A DNA stretch of 6,991 nt from a bacterium (GTDB lineage: Bacteria; Actinomycetota; Acidimicrobiia; Acidimicrobiales; CATQHL01), in assembly GCA_026713745.1 (NCBI GenBank), contig JAPONU010000178.1, forward strand, positions 1 to 6,991. Reading direction: 5' to 3'. A program made the position numbers and the translations under genes. Position 1 is the stretch's first letter. Every line of letters starts with the position of its first letter. The notes beneath the pieces were generated by a model, which saw only the letters and a program-made list of their open reading frames with translations, was not told the DNA's origin and made no database searches. Positions 1-6,991 of the stretch are shown piece by piece.

Positions 1-507
1 GAACGCCACGGTGACCACGATGGCGTCGCCGCCGGCGTGGCGCTCGCTGAAGGCCACCAGCTCGGGATGCTCGGTGATGCAACCCGGGCACCAGGTGGCG
101 AAGAAGTTGACCACCACCCAGCGGCCGCGCTGGTCGTCGAGGTCGAAGAACTCGCCCGCCAATGTGAGACCACTAATGGGCGGCGCCGGATTGCCGACCG
201 CGGAGCGACCGATGAGAGCCCCCCGCTGCGGATCGCCGAGGGACAGGAAGATCACGAGGACCGCCACAACGACCGCCACCGCCAACGCCACAAGCGCCAC
301 CGCCCGCCCACGGCGGCTCTCGGGCACAGCGGGCGGCGGCTCGGATGGCGGATCGGCCGGTGGAGCATCATCGCTCCTGGAAACGGCCGGAGGCGAACCG
401 GCCGGTGGAGCATCATCGCTCCGCGGCTCGGAGAGGGCCGGCGGCGGATCGGCCGGCGGCGCCGCACCGGTCACGGCAGGATCCTCGACGGGTCGATCAT
501 CGCCCAT
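1..507 (-). CDS. ccmG: CcmG/DsbE-type thioredoxin-like thiol:disulfide oxidoreductase, C-terminus cut off by window edge
   Basis: The reading frame is open from an ATG at 507 to base 1, giving 169 residues with the C-terminal part missing. Residues 1-66 are a Pro/Ala/Asp/Ser-rich low-complexity region, followed by Arg residues and one membrane segment (about 69-90), then a TlpA/CcmG thioredoxin fold. The catalytic CXXC is visible as WCPGC (Cys140 and Cys143) in the context VVNFFATWCPGC. In System I this protein is anchored by one N-terminal helix, faces outside, and reduces the CXXCH cysteines of apocytochrome c before haem attachment. It lies last in the visible operon, 5 bases after the ccmF stop. 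An in-frame GTG at 516 would overlap that stop (GTGA) and add three residues. I prefer the ATG, which has only a weak GAG upstream. The cytoplasmic N-terminal region is much longer than in E. coli CcmG. A generic TlpA/ResA thioredoxin is the alternative name, but the operon position favours CcmG. Confidence 0.9.
   Translation of the reverse strand, partial: MGDDRPVEDPAVTGAAPPADPPPALSEPRSDDAPPAGSPPAVSRSDDAPPADPPSEPPPAVPESRRGRAVALVALAVAVVVAVLVIFLSLGDPQRGALIGRSAVGNPAPPISGLTLAGEFFDLDDQRGRWVVVNFFATWCPGCITEHPELVAFSERHAGGDAIVVTVAF
355..422. repeat. Two identical 23-base direct repeats, 45 bases apart, within ccmG
   Basis: The same 23 bases occur at 355-377 and 400-422. The offset of 45 bases equals 15 codons, so the repeat is in frame. 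It encodes the twice-repeated SDDAPPA block in the N-terminal tail of CcmG (about residues 30-36 and 45-51). The perfect nucleotide identity suggests recent duplication or slippage. Confidence 0.85.
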
Positions 508-512
508 GGCGC

Positions 513-2633
<2,121 letters not shown>

Positions 2634-2666
2634 CGCCGGGCCGATCCCAACCTCAACAAACCGATC

Positions 2667-3341
2667 TCAGCAACCCTCTGCCGCGCCGCCGGCACCCGCC
2701 GCATCGAGGCGATCGGGATAGGTGTCGCGATACTCGTTGTCGTGTTTCACCAGCATGTGGTCGCTGGCGAAGTAGTACCCGTCGTTGACACCGCAGGCGA
2801 ACGTGTCGAGGTCGGGGGGGACGCCCTCGATCCAGCGGCCCTCCAGCACGACCGGCACCCCCGGCGTGAACAGATCGGGCGGGCTGCCGACATGCACCAC
2901 GTCGGCGGAGACACCCTCGAAGGACACGCTGAAGGCCACGGCCTGCTCGAAGTCCACCCGTGTCTCGGTGACGCTGTGGGCCACCGGTGTGCCCTGCATG
3001 CGGAACCGCTGACCCGAGAGCTCGTCCCGGCGTTCCACGGCCTCGTCGGTGTTCAGGAAGAACAGCGAGGCGTCGGTCACCAGGCGCACCAGCGCGAACG
3101 TGATCCCGCCCACGGCCGCCGCAACCACCAGCAGGGAGATGACCCGCCGCGCGGTGGGGGGGCGACGTCCCCGGCGATCCTCACGCCGGCGCGGCGTCAG
3201 ATCCAAGCCGGCGGCACCCGCGTCACTCTCGGCGGCACCCGCTGCACCCTCGCCGTCGGCCGCAGCGCCTCCGGCGCCGACCGCGTCGCCCTCACCGGCA
3301 CCCGCGGGCTGCGGGGCCGGATCGGCGGGAGTCTCGGTCAC
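2667..3341 (-). CDS. ccmE: CcmE, haem chaperone of System I
   Basis: This 224-residue protein covalently binds haem from the CcmABCD complex and passes it to CcmF. It has a 65-residue N-terminal region (Ala/Gly/Glu/Asp-rich, then Arg-rich at 51-66), one membrane anchor at about 67-89, and an outer OB-fold domain. The haem-binding motif LVKHDNEY is intact, with His200 and Tyr204 equivalent to E. coli His130 and Tyr134. Just before it, the sequence from about 173 to 193 is longer than in the E. coli protein and contains Cys183. A second Cys is the last residue, Cys224. E. coli CcmE is 159 residues, and the excess is mostly the cytoplasmic N-terminus. The GTG start at 3341 has GAGG at 3349-3346, overlapping the ccmD stop, with a 4-base spacer. 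The downstream ccmF lies in the same frame after a single TGA and 11 codons. Confidence 0.95.
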   Translation of the reverse strand: MTETPADPAPQPAGAGEGDAVGAGGAAADGEGAAGAAESDAGAAGLDLTPRRREDRRGRRPPTARRVISLLVVAAAVGGITFALVRLVTDASLFFLNTDEAVERRDELSGQRFRMQGTPVAHSVTETRVDFEQAVAFSVSFEGVSADVVHVGSPPDLFTPGVPVVLEGRWIEGVPPDLDTFACGVNDGYYFASDHMLVKHDNEYRDTYPDRLDAAGAGGAAEGC

Positions 3342-3347
3342 GGAACC

Positions 3348-3494
3348 TCAGTCCTCGGCGGTCATCCAGCGGCGCCGGCGCGCCGGCACCTTGCCGCTGA
3401 GGCGGCGGCCACGCAGCAGGATCATCACCGCGTAGCCCGCAAGCAGGGCGGCGCTGATCGACCAGCCGGCGGCGATGTACCCGGCGTGCGTCAC
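3348..3494 (-). CDS. ccmD: CcmD, small single-helix haem exporter subunit
   Basis: This is a 48-residue protein starting at GTG 3494. That start overlaps the ccmC stop codon as GTGA, the usual sign of translational coupling. It has a short N-terminus (MTHAGYIAAGWS), one membrane helix at about residues 10-28, then a strongly basic cytoplasmic stretch (RGRRLSGK, ARRRRW) and a short end. That is the typical build of CcmD, which in E. coli stabilises CcmC-CcmE contacts and helps release holo-CcmE from the ABC complex. CcmD proteins share little sequence, so the call rests on size, topology and its place between ccmC and ccmE. The same frame stays open far upstream inside ccmC, so a naive longest-ORF call would hide this gene. 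Confidence 0.87.
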   Translation of the reverse strand: MTHAGYIAAGWSISAALLAGYAVMILLRGRRLSGKVPARRRRWMTAED

Positions 3495-4342
3495 GGCCCT
3501 GCACTCCCCTCGCCCGCACCGTCCTCGCCGGCGCCGGCGGCGACGGGCTCTGCTGCCTCGGCGCGCCGCTCGGCGAGGGCGGCCTGCAGCCCGGCGCTCT
3601 CGGCCTCCGCCTCCAGCCAGGCCAGCCGGAAGCGGTGCACCACCAGCCACAGCACCAGCAGGCCCATGACGAAGATCCCCAGGACCAGCGTGAACAGGGT
3701 GAGGTCCTCGATGCGCAACTCTTCGAGCGTGGACTGCTGGTGCAGCGTGCGGTTCTCCCACCATTCCACGGACCGGTTCACGATGGGGATCAGCACCGCG
3801 CCGCCCAGACCCAGGATCGCCGCCCGGCGGGCGCGGGCCTCCGGCGCGGCGGGCACCGAGCGCAACGCCAGGTAGCCGGCGTAGGCCAGGAACAGCACCA
3901 GGGTGGTCACGAGGCGCACGTCGCCCCACTCCCACCACGTGCCCCACACCGGGCGCCCCCAGATCATCCCGGTGAGGAGCGTGACCGCGCACAGCACCAC
4001 CCCGATCTCGGCGCAGGCGTGGGCCAGACTGTCCCACCAGGTACTGCGACGCCACAGGTACACGGCGCTTGCCGCCGCACAGGTGCCCAGCGCCACGTAG
4101 GTCCAGATGGCGGCCGGCACGTGCACGTACATGAGCCGCACGACGTCGAACTGGCCGATACGGGTCCCCGCCTCGGGGCCGGGCCGGGAGTCGGGGGGGC
4201 TGAAGATGAACGCGCAAAGGCCGAGGCCCACCACACCGACAAGAACGCCCGCTCCGAGGATGCGCGTCGTGCGGGAGCCGGTGTGGGTGAGCGCGGCGCG
4301 AGGCGGCGAGCGGTCCGGGGACCGGCCCAGCAGGAAGCTCAT
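3491..4342 (-). CDS. ccmC: CcmC, haem-handling WWD membrane protein
   Basis: This 283-residue protein has six predicted membrane helices (about 28-48, 70-98, 107-128, 143-162, 173-188, 213-236). CcmC binds haem on the outer face and presents it to CcmE. The first haem-ligand region is YVHVPAAIW (His74). The second is SVEWWENRTLHQQST (His201). The WWD segment between them is WGTWWEWGDVRL (133-144), which differs from the common WGTWWxWDARL by an apparent extra residue before the Asp. The C-terminal 45 residues (about 239-283) form an Ala/Glu-rich, possibly helical cytoplasmic tail, making the protein longer than E. coli CcmC (about 245 residues). The ATG at 4342 lies 16 bases after the ccmB stop, with no clear Shine-Dalgarno. 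The gene end overlaps the ccmD start. A CcsA/ResC-type protein is the main relative to exclude; the gene order and size favour CcmC. Confidence 0.95.
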   Translation of the reverse strand: MSFLLGRSPDRSPPRAALTHTGSRTTRILGAGVLVGVVGLGLCAFIFSPPDSRPGPEAGTRIGQFDVVRLMYVHVPAAIWTYVALGTCAAASAVYLWRRSTWWDSLAHACAEIGVVLCAVTLLTGMIWGRPVWGTWWEWGDVRLVTTLVLFLAYAGYLALRSVPAAPEARARRAAILGLGGAVLIPIVNRSVEWWENRTLHQQSTLEELRIEDLTLFTLVLGIFVMGLLVLWLVVHRFRLAWLEAEAESAGLQAALAERRAEAAEPVAAGAGEDGAGEGSAGP

Positions 4343-4358
4343 GGCTGCGCCGCCCGGG

Positions 4359-5027
4359 TCACGTCTCGGCCTCCAGCAGCGGGCCGTAGGCCAGTGCCCC
4401 GAAGACGGCGTAGACCAGGGCGAACAGGCCCAACAAGCCGAACCACGCCCAGCCGTTCACCGCCGCGGTCCCCAGGGCGTCGCCGAAGGCTCGGGTGGCG
4501 CCGATGAGGACCGGCGCGAAGACCGGCAGCAGCAGCACGGGCAGCAGGGTCTCACGGACTCCCAGGGGGGCGGCAAGCACGCCATAGAGGGTACCGGCGG
4601 CCGCGATCCCGACCGTCGCCGCCGCCGCCGAAGCCACCGCCAGGCCGAAGTGCTCCACCCGGGCGTCGTAAAGCACCACGATGGCCACGCCCAGCAGCGC
4701 TTCCAGGGCGGCCAGCTGCGCCGCGAGAGCCAGAGCCTTGCCGGCGAAGATGCGGGCCGGGCTGGTGGCGCTCAGCAGCAGCGCGTCGGCGGCGCGGCCG
4801 GCATGCTCCACAGCCACCGACCGTTGGGCGGCCAGCAGGGCCGTCAGCAGGACCGCCACCCAGAACAGGCCGGGGCTGAAGTTCCGCAGCGCCGACCGGT
4901 CGGCGTCGAGGGCGAAACCCAGCAGCACCAGGGTCGCCACGGCGAACGGCGCCACCTGATACAGCAGCACCCGCGAGCGCAACTCGATGCGCAGATCCTT
5001 GGCGGCGACCAGCAGCACCTCACGCAT
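4359..5027 (-). CDS. ccmB: CcmB, membrane subunit of the CcmAB ABC transporter
   Basis: This 222-residue protein is close to the 220 residues of E. coli CcmB, with about six membrane helices and short loops. Family-typical stretches are the N-terminal KDLRIELRSR (10-19), the GLFWVAVLL segment followed by QRSVAVE (53-74), and RETLLPVLLLPVFAPVLIGA (158-177). CcmB pairs with the ATPase CcmA. Their ATP hydrolysis frees holo-CcmE from CcmC and CcmD rather than simply pumping haem. The ATG at 5027 overlaps the end of ccmA by 8 bases and is preceded by GAGG at 5037-5034 with a 6-base spacer, so both the start and translational coupling are well supported. No tail or repeat is present, unlike in several of its neighbours. 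Confidence 0.95.
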   Translation of the reverse strand: MREVLLVAAKDLRIELRSRVLLYQVAPFAVATLVLLGFALDADRSALRNFSPGLFWVAVLLTALLAAQRSVAVEHAGRAADALLLSATSPARIFAGKALALAAQLAALEALLGVAIVVLYDARVEHFGLAVASAAAATVGIAAAGTLYGVLAAPLGVRETLLPVLLLPVFAPVLIGATRAFGDALGTAAVNGWAWFGLLGLFALVYAVFGALAYGPLLEAET

Positions 5028-5703
5028 CGCGCACCTCTACCGGCGGTGGTGCCGCCGCACCGGTGGGCCCCGGGATGATCCCGCCGACCAGCTCGACGGT
5101 GCGCGTCGCCACCTCGGCCGCCGCCGGGGCTTCGTGGCTGGCGAGCACCACCGTGGCACCACTCCCGGCGGCGTCGCGCACCAGCCGGTTCACCGCGCCG
5201 CGCCCGGACTCGTCGAGCCCGGCATGCGGCTCGTCCAGCAGCCACAGGCGGGGGCGGCGCACCGCCAGGGCGGCCGCGGCGACCCGCTTGCGCTGACCGG
5301 CCGAGAGGCGCCGCAACGACACGTCACCGAGCCGGGGCGCCACCTCCAGACGGTCGAGCGCGGCCTGCGACTCCGCCTCCGATGCGCCCGCCAGGGCGGC
5401 GAAGAACCGCAGGTTCTCCACCACGGAGAGATCCTCGTACAGCATCAGGTCGTGGCCGAGCAGCCCCACCTGCGGGCGCAGTGCCCGCCTGTCGCTACGC
5501 AGGTCGCAGCCCAACACCGTGCCCCGGCCGTCGTCGAGGCTCGCCAGGCCGGCGAGCAGGCGCAGCAGCGTGGTCTTGCCCGCCCCGTTGGGGCCCCGCA
5601 GCAGCAGGATCTCGCCGGTGGCCACGTCGAGGTCGACACCGGCCAGAGCCGGGAACCCTCCCCGGCAGCAGACGGCATCACGAAGCCAGACAGCAGATTC
5701 CAC
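5020..5703 (-). CDS. ccmA: CcmA, ATP-binding subunit of the haem ABC transporter
   Basis: This 227-residue ABC ATPase is the first gene of the operon. It has Walker A GPNGAGKT (37-44), ABC signature LSAGQRKR (133-140), Walker B LWLLDEP (153-159), D-loop AGLD (161-164) and the switch His190 (LASHE). The Q-loop region reads VGLLGHDLMLYEDLS, with Asp85 where E. coli CcmA has GHQ. The protein powers release of haem-loaded CcmE together with CcmB and acts at the cytoplasmic face. I start it at GTG 5703 (MESAVWLRD) because GAAGGGG lies 5 bases upstream. The frame also opens at TTG 5724, but that start would swallow this ribosome binding site. General ABC ATPases look similar, so the name depends on the length and the ccmB neighbour. 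Confidence 0.94.
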   Translation of the reverse strand: MESAVWLRDAVCCRGGFPALAGVDLDVATGEILLLRGPNGAGKTTLLRLLAGLASLDDGRGTVLGCDLRSDRRALRPQVGLLGHDLMLYEDLSVVENLRFFAALAGASEAESQAALDRLEVAPRLGDVSLRRLSAGQRKRVAAAALAVRRPRLWLLDEPHAGLDESGRGAVNRLVRDAAGSGATVVLASHEAPAAAEVATRTVELVGGIIPGPTGAAAPPPVEVRDA

Positions 5704-5708
5704 GACGA

Positions 5709-5715
5709 CCCCTTC
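5709..5715 (-). promoter_or_regulatory. Ribosome binding site of ccmA (GAAGGGG)
   Basis: GAAGGGG on the minus strand lies 5 bases before GTG 5703. It is the best Shine-Dalgarno match near this gene and decides the start against the upstream TTG at 5724. Confidence 0.7.
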
Positions 5716-5727
5716 GAAGAACAATGC

Positions 5728-5733
5728 AGGCTA
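5728..5733 (-). promoter_or_regulatory. Possible -10 element of the ccm operon promoter (TAGCCT)
   Basis: TAGCCT fits the actinobacterial TANNNT -10 pattern. It would start transcription near 5721, leaving a leader of about 18 bases that includes the GAAGGGG site. No convincing -35 is seen, and the 16-base palindrome occupies much of that area. In GC-rich DNA this hexamer could occur by chance. Confidence 0.35.
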
Positions 5734-5740
5734 CCGGTCA

Positions 5741-5756
5741 GGGCCGGCGCCGGCCC
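5741..5756. promoter_or_regulatory. Perfect 16-base palindrome in the divergent promoter region; possible operator
   Basis: GGGCCGGCGCCGGCCC is its own reverse complement with no spacer. It sits between the two start codons, just upstream of the ccmA-side -10 and 27 bases before the sortase-side -10, where a dimeric regulator could affect both. The bases are all G or C, so chance in a GC-rich genome is a real alternative. A second imperfect inverted repeat (6-base arms, 3-base loop) lies at 5764-5778. Confidence 0.4.
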
Positions 5757-5783
5757 GATACCTGCCCCGGCGCGGGGCCTCGG

Positions 5784-5789
5784 TACCAT
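5784..5789 (+). promoter_or_regulatory. Likely -10 element of the sortase promoter (TACCAT), leaderless start
   Basis: TACCAT fits TANNNT. Its last T is 7 bases before the G of GTG 5796, so transcription would start at or next to the start codon. This is the usual geometry of leaderless actinobacterial mRNAs. No Shine-Dalgarno is seen before the GTG, which agrees with this reading. No clear -35 is visible. Confidence 0.5.
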
Positions 5790-5795
5790 CGGGCC

Positions 5796-6991
5796 GTGAC
5801 GCTGCCGCGGATCCTCAGCGCCGTCGGGCGGACGCTTGCGGTCCTCGGCGCCGTGATGCTCCTCTTCGTGGTGTTCCAACTCTGGGGAACCGGGCTGCAG
5901 CAGGCGCAGGCTCAGAGCGACCTGGAAGGCGACCTCGCTGAGCGATTCCGCCAGGCCGCCGAGGCCGGCCAGGCCGCCCGCACTCTCACCGCAGGCCCGC
6001 CGCAGGCCGCCGCGCCCGGGGGACCAAGTCCCGCCGGCACCGCACCGGCCCCGCCGCAGCCGGTGGGCGACGGATCCGGCACCGCACCGGCCGCCACGGG
6101 GGACGCGGCACCGGAGGCCCCTGCATCGGGGGACGCGGCATCGGGGGCCACCGCATCGGGGGCCACCGCATCGGCAGGTCCGGCCGGCGGTCCGGCGACG
6201 CCGGCCGACCCCGGACAACCCGGCAGCGGCGCCGCCGTCGCGAACACCGATGAGCCTCGCGCAGCCGCATCCGATCCCGGGAGGAGCGCTGCGGAGGCCG
6301 GCGCTGCGGGCCCGGCAGCGGGCGGCGCCACCGCGGACACGTCCTCGCCGGCGCCGCTCCCGGACCTGCCGAGCGCGCCGCGCGTGGTCAGCCACGTCTC
6401 GGAGTTGGCCGCGGCGCGCGCCACCGCCCGGCTGCTCGAACCCGAGGTGGAGGACCTGCTGCCGCTGGTCTACCCGGAACCCGGCGAGGCGATCGCCCGC
6501 ATCCTCATCCCGTCCATCGACATGGATGAGATCGTCGTGGCGGGCGTCGACGTGGAGGATCTGCGCAAGGGGCCCGGCCACTACAGCACCACGCCGTTGC
6601 CGGGCCAACCGGGCAACGCCGCCATCGCCGGTCACCGCACCACCTACGGGGCGCCCTTCGGGCGGCTGGCCGAGTTGAACGCCGGCGACGCGATCATCGT
6701 CGAGACCCTCCAAGGCAGGTTCACGTACCGGGTACTGCCCGGGCAGCCGGGCATGGCCGGCCACGCCCTGGGATTCCGCATCGTCGCCCCGACCGCCCTC
6801 GAGGTGCTCGACGACGTGGGCGACAACCGGCTCACGCTCACGTCCTGCCATCCCAAGTACAGCTCGAAGAAGCGGATCATCGTGCATGCCGCCCTCGTGG
6901 GCGATCCGGTGGTGCGACTGCCCCGCCCCGGCGAACCGACCGGCGCCGAACACGTCCAGCTCGCCCAGCCCGGGGGACCGCCGCCGGTCCC
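5796..6991 (+). CDS. Class E-type membrane-anchored sortase, C-terminus cut off by window edge
   Basis: The frame runs from GTG 5796 to the right edge (398 residues seen). An N-terminal membrane anchor (about 6-31) is followed by an exceptionally long Ala/Pro/Gly/Thr linker (about 60-195), then a sortase domain from about 215. The catalytic triad is visible: His280 (AIAGHRTTYGAPF), Cys351 (LTLTSCHPKYS) and Arg360 (KKRIIVHA). These motifs match class E sortases of actinobacteria, which are transpeptidases that join secreted proteins to the cell wall; Streptomyces members prefer LAXTG-type signals. A stretch at about 314-327 (LPGQPGMAGHALGF) looks like a small insertion before the strand leading to the Cys. 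After the fold, about 30 Pro-rich residues reach the edge. The start is chosen because a later ATG (residue 21) would cut the membrane segment. The gene is divergent from ccmA. No substrate protein is visible in the window. Confidence 0.92.
   Translation, partial: MTLPRILSAVGRTLAVLGAVMLLFVVFQLWGTGLQQAQAQSDLEGDLAERFRQAAEAGQAARTLTAGPPQAAAPGGPSPAGTAPAPPQPVGDGSGTAPAATGDAAPEAPASGDAASGATASGATASAGPAGGPATPADPGQPGSGAAVANTDEPRAAASDPGRSAAEAGAAGPAAGGATADTSSPAPLPDLPSAPRVVSHVSELAAARATARLLEPEVEDLLPLVYPEPGEAIARILIPSIDMDEIVVAGVDVEDLRKGPGHYSTTPLPGQPGNAAIAGHRTTYGAPFGRLAELNAGDAIIVETLQGRFTYRVLPGQPGMAGHALGFRIVAPTALEVLDDVGDNRLTLTSCHPKYSSKKRIIVHAALVGDPVVRLPRPGEPTGAEHVQLAQPGGPPPV
6093..6182. repeat. 15-base tandem repeat (six units) in the sortase linker
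   Basis: Units such as gcatcgggggccacc repeat in phase every 15 bases, with two perfect adjacent copies at 6138-6152 and 6153-6167 and diverged copies on both sides. They encode Ala/Ser/Gly/Thr pentapeptides (ATGDA, APEAP, ASGDA, ASGAT, ASGAT, ASAGP; residues about 100-129). Slippage would change linker length without breaking the frame. Confidence 0.85.

Noticed and set aside
3348..4217. 289-codon minus-strand frame that contains ccmD
   Set aside because: Most of it is ccmC read out of frame. Only the last 48 codons, from GTG 3494, look like a protein.
3635..5078. Plus-strand frames at 3635-4507 and 4107-5078
   Set aside because: They are antisense to ccmC and ccmB, rich in Gln, Arg and Gly, with no domain or membrane pattern.
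5704..5724. TTG start at 5724 for ccmA, adding seven residues
   Set aside because: The GAAGGGG ribosome binding site lies inside that extension and is correctly spaced for GTG 5703. The extra residues (MFFEGVV) match nothing usual in CcmA.
5741..5778. Inverted repeats in the divergent region as a transcription terminator
   Set aside because: No gene ends here; both neighbours start outward, and no T-run follows either repeat.
5445..6953. Minus-strand frame of 502 codons opposite the sortase and entering ccmA
   Set aside because: Its end is ccmA read out of frame, and the rest is antisense of a clear sortase with an intact catalytic triad. The composition is Gly/Arg-rich without domains.

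Overview
The window is about 70% G+C by eye, with dense, uniformly organised genes. It most likely comes from a high-GC actinobacterium. A System I (Ccm) cytochrome c maturation operon beside a class E-type sortase suggests the Acidimicrobiia or a related lineage, since most other Actinobacteria use System II (ResB/ResC). That placement is an inference; there is no rRNA or other marker here.

Layout. Positions 1-5703 on the minus strand hold one compact operon read right to left in the order ccmA-ccmB-ccmC-ccmD-ccmE-ccmF-ccmG. ccmG runs off the left edge. Most junctions overlap or lie within 16 bases, and the largest gap is 33 bases (ccmE-ccmF). The 48-codon ccmD is easy to miss: it starts inside the stop codon of ccmC. 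Positions 5704-5795 form a 92-base divergent promoter region with a perfect 16-base palindrome and -10-like hexamers facing both ways. From 5796 to the right edge, on the plus strand, lies a membrane-anchored sortase whose 3' end is outside the window. There is no gene-free stretch over 300 bases, and no tRNA, rRNA, CRISPR, insertion sequence or terminator was seen.

How the genes work together. By the established System I model, CcmA (ATPase) and CcmB, with CcmC and CcmD, load haem onto a histidine of the membrane-tethered chaperone CcmE and release it. CcmF takes the haem from holo-CcmE and attaches it to the CXXCH motif of apocytochrome c. The thioredoxin-like CcmG keeps the apocytochrome cysteines reduced. 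CcmH and CcmI are not in the window and may lie beyond the left edge. The sortase is transcribed divergently, and any functional link to the Ccm operon is speculative.

The most unusual trait is that CcmE, CcmF and CcmG, and more weakly CcmC, carry low-complexity extensions predicted to lie on the cytoplasmic side. Those of CcmF and CcmG, and the linker of the sortase, are built from in-frame tandem repeats with periods of 15 or 45 bases. I see no wholly new system: this is a recognisable pathway with lineage-specific additions and some altered motif residues.
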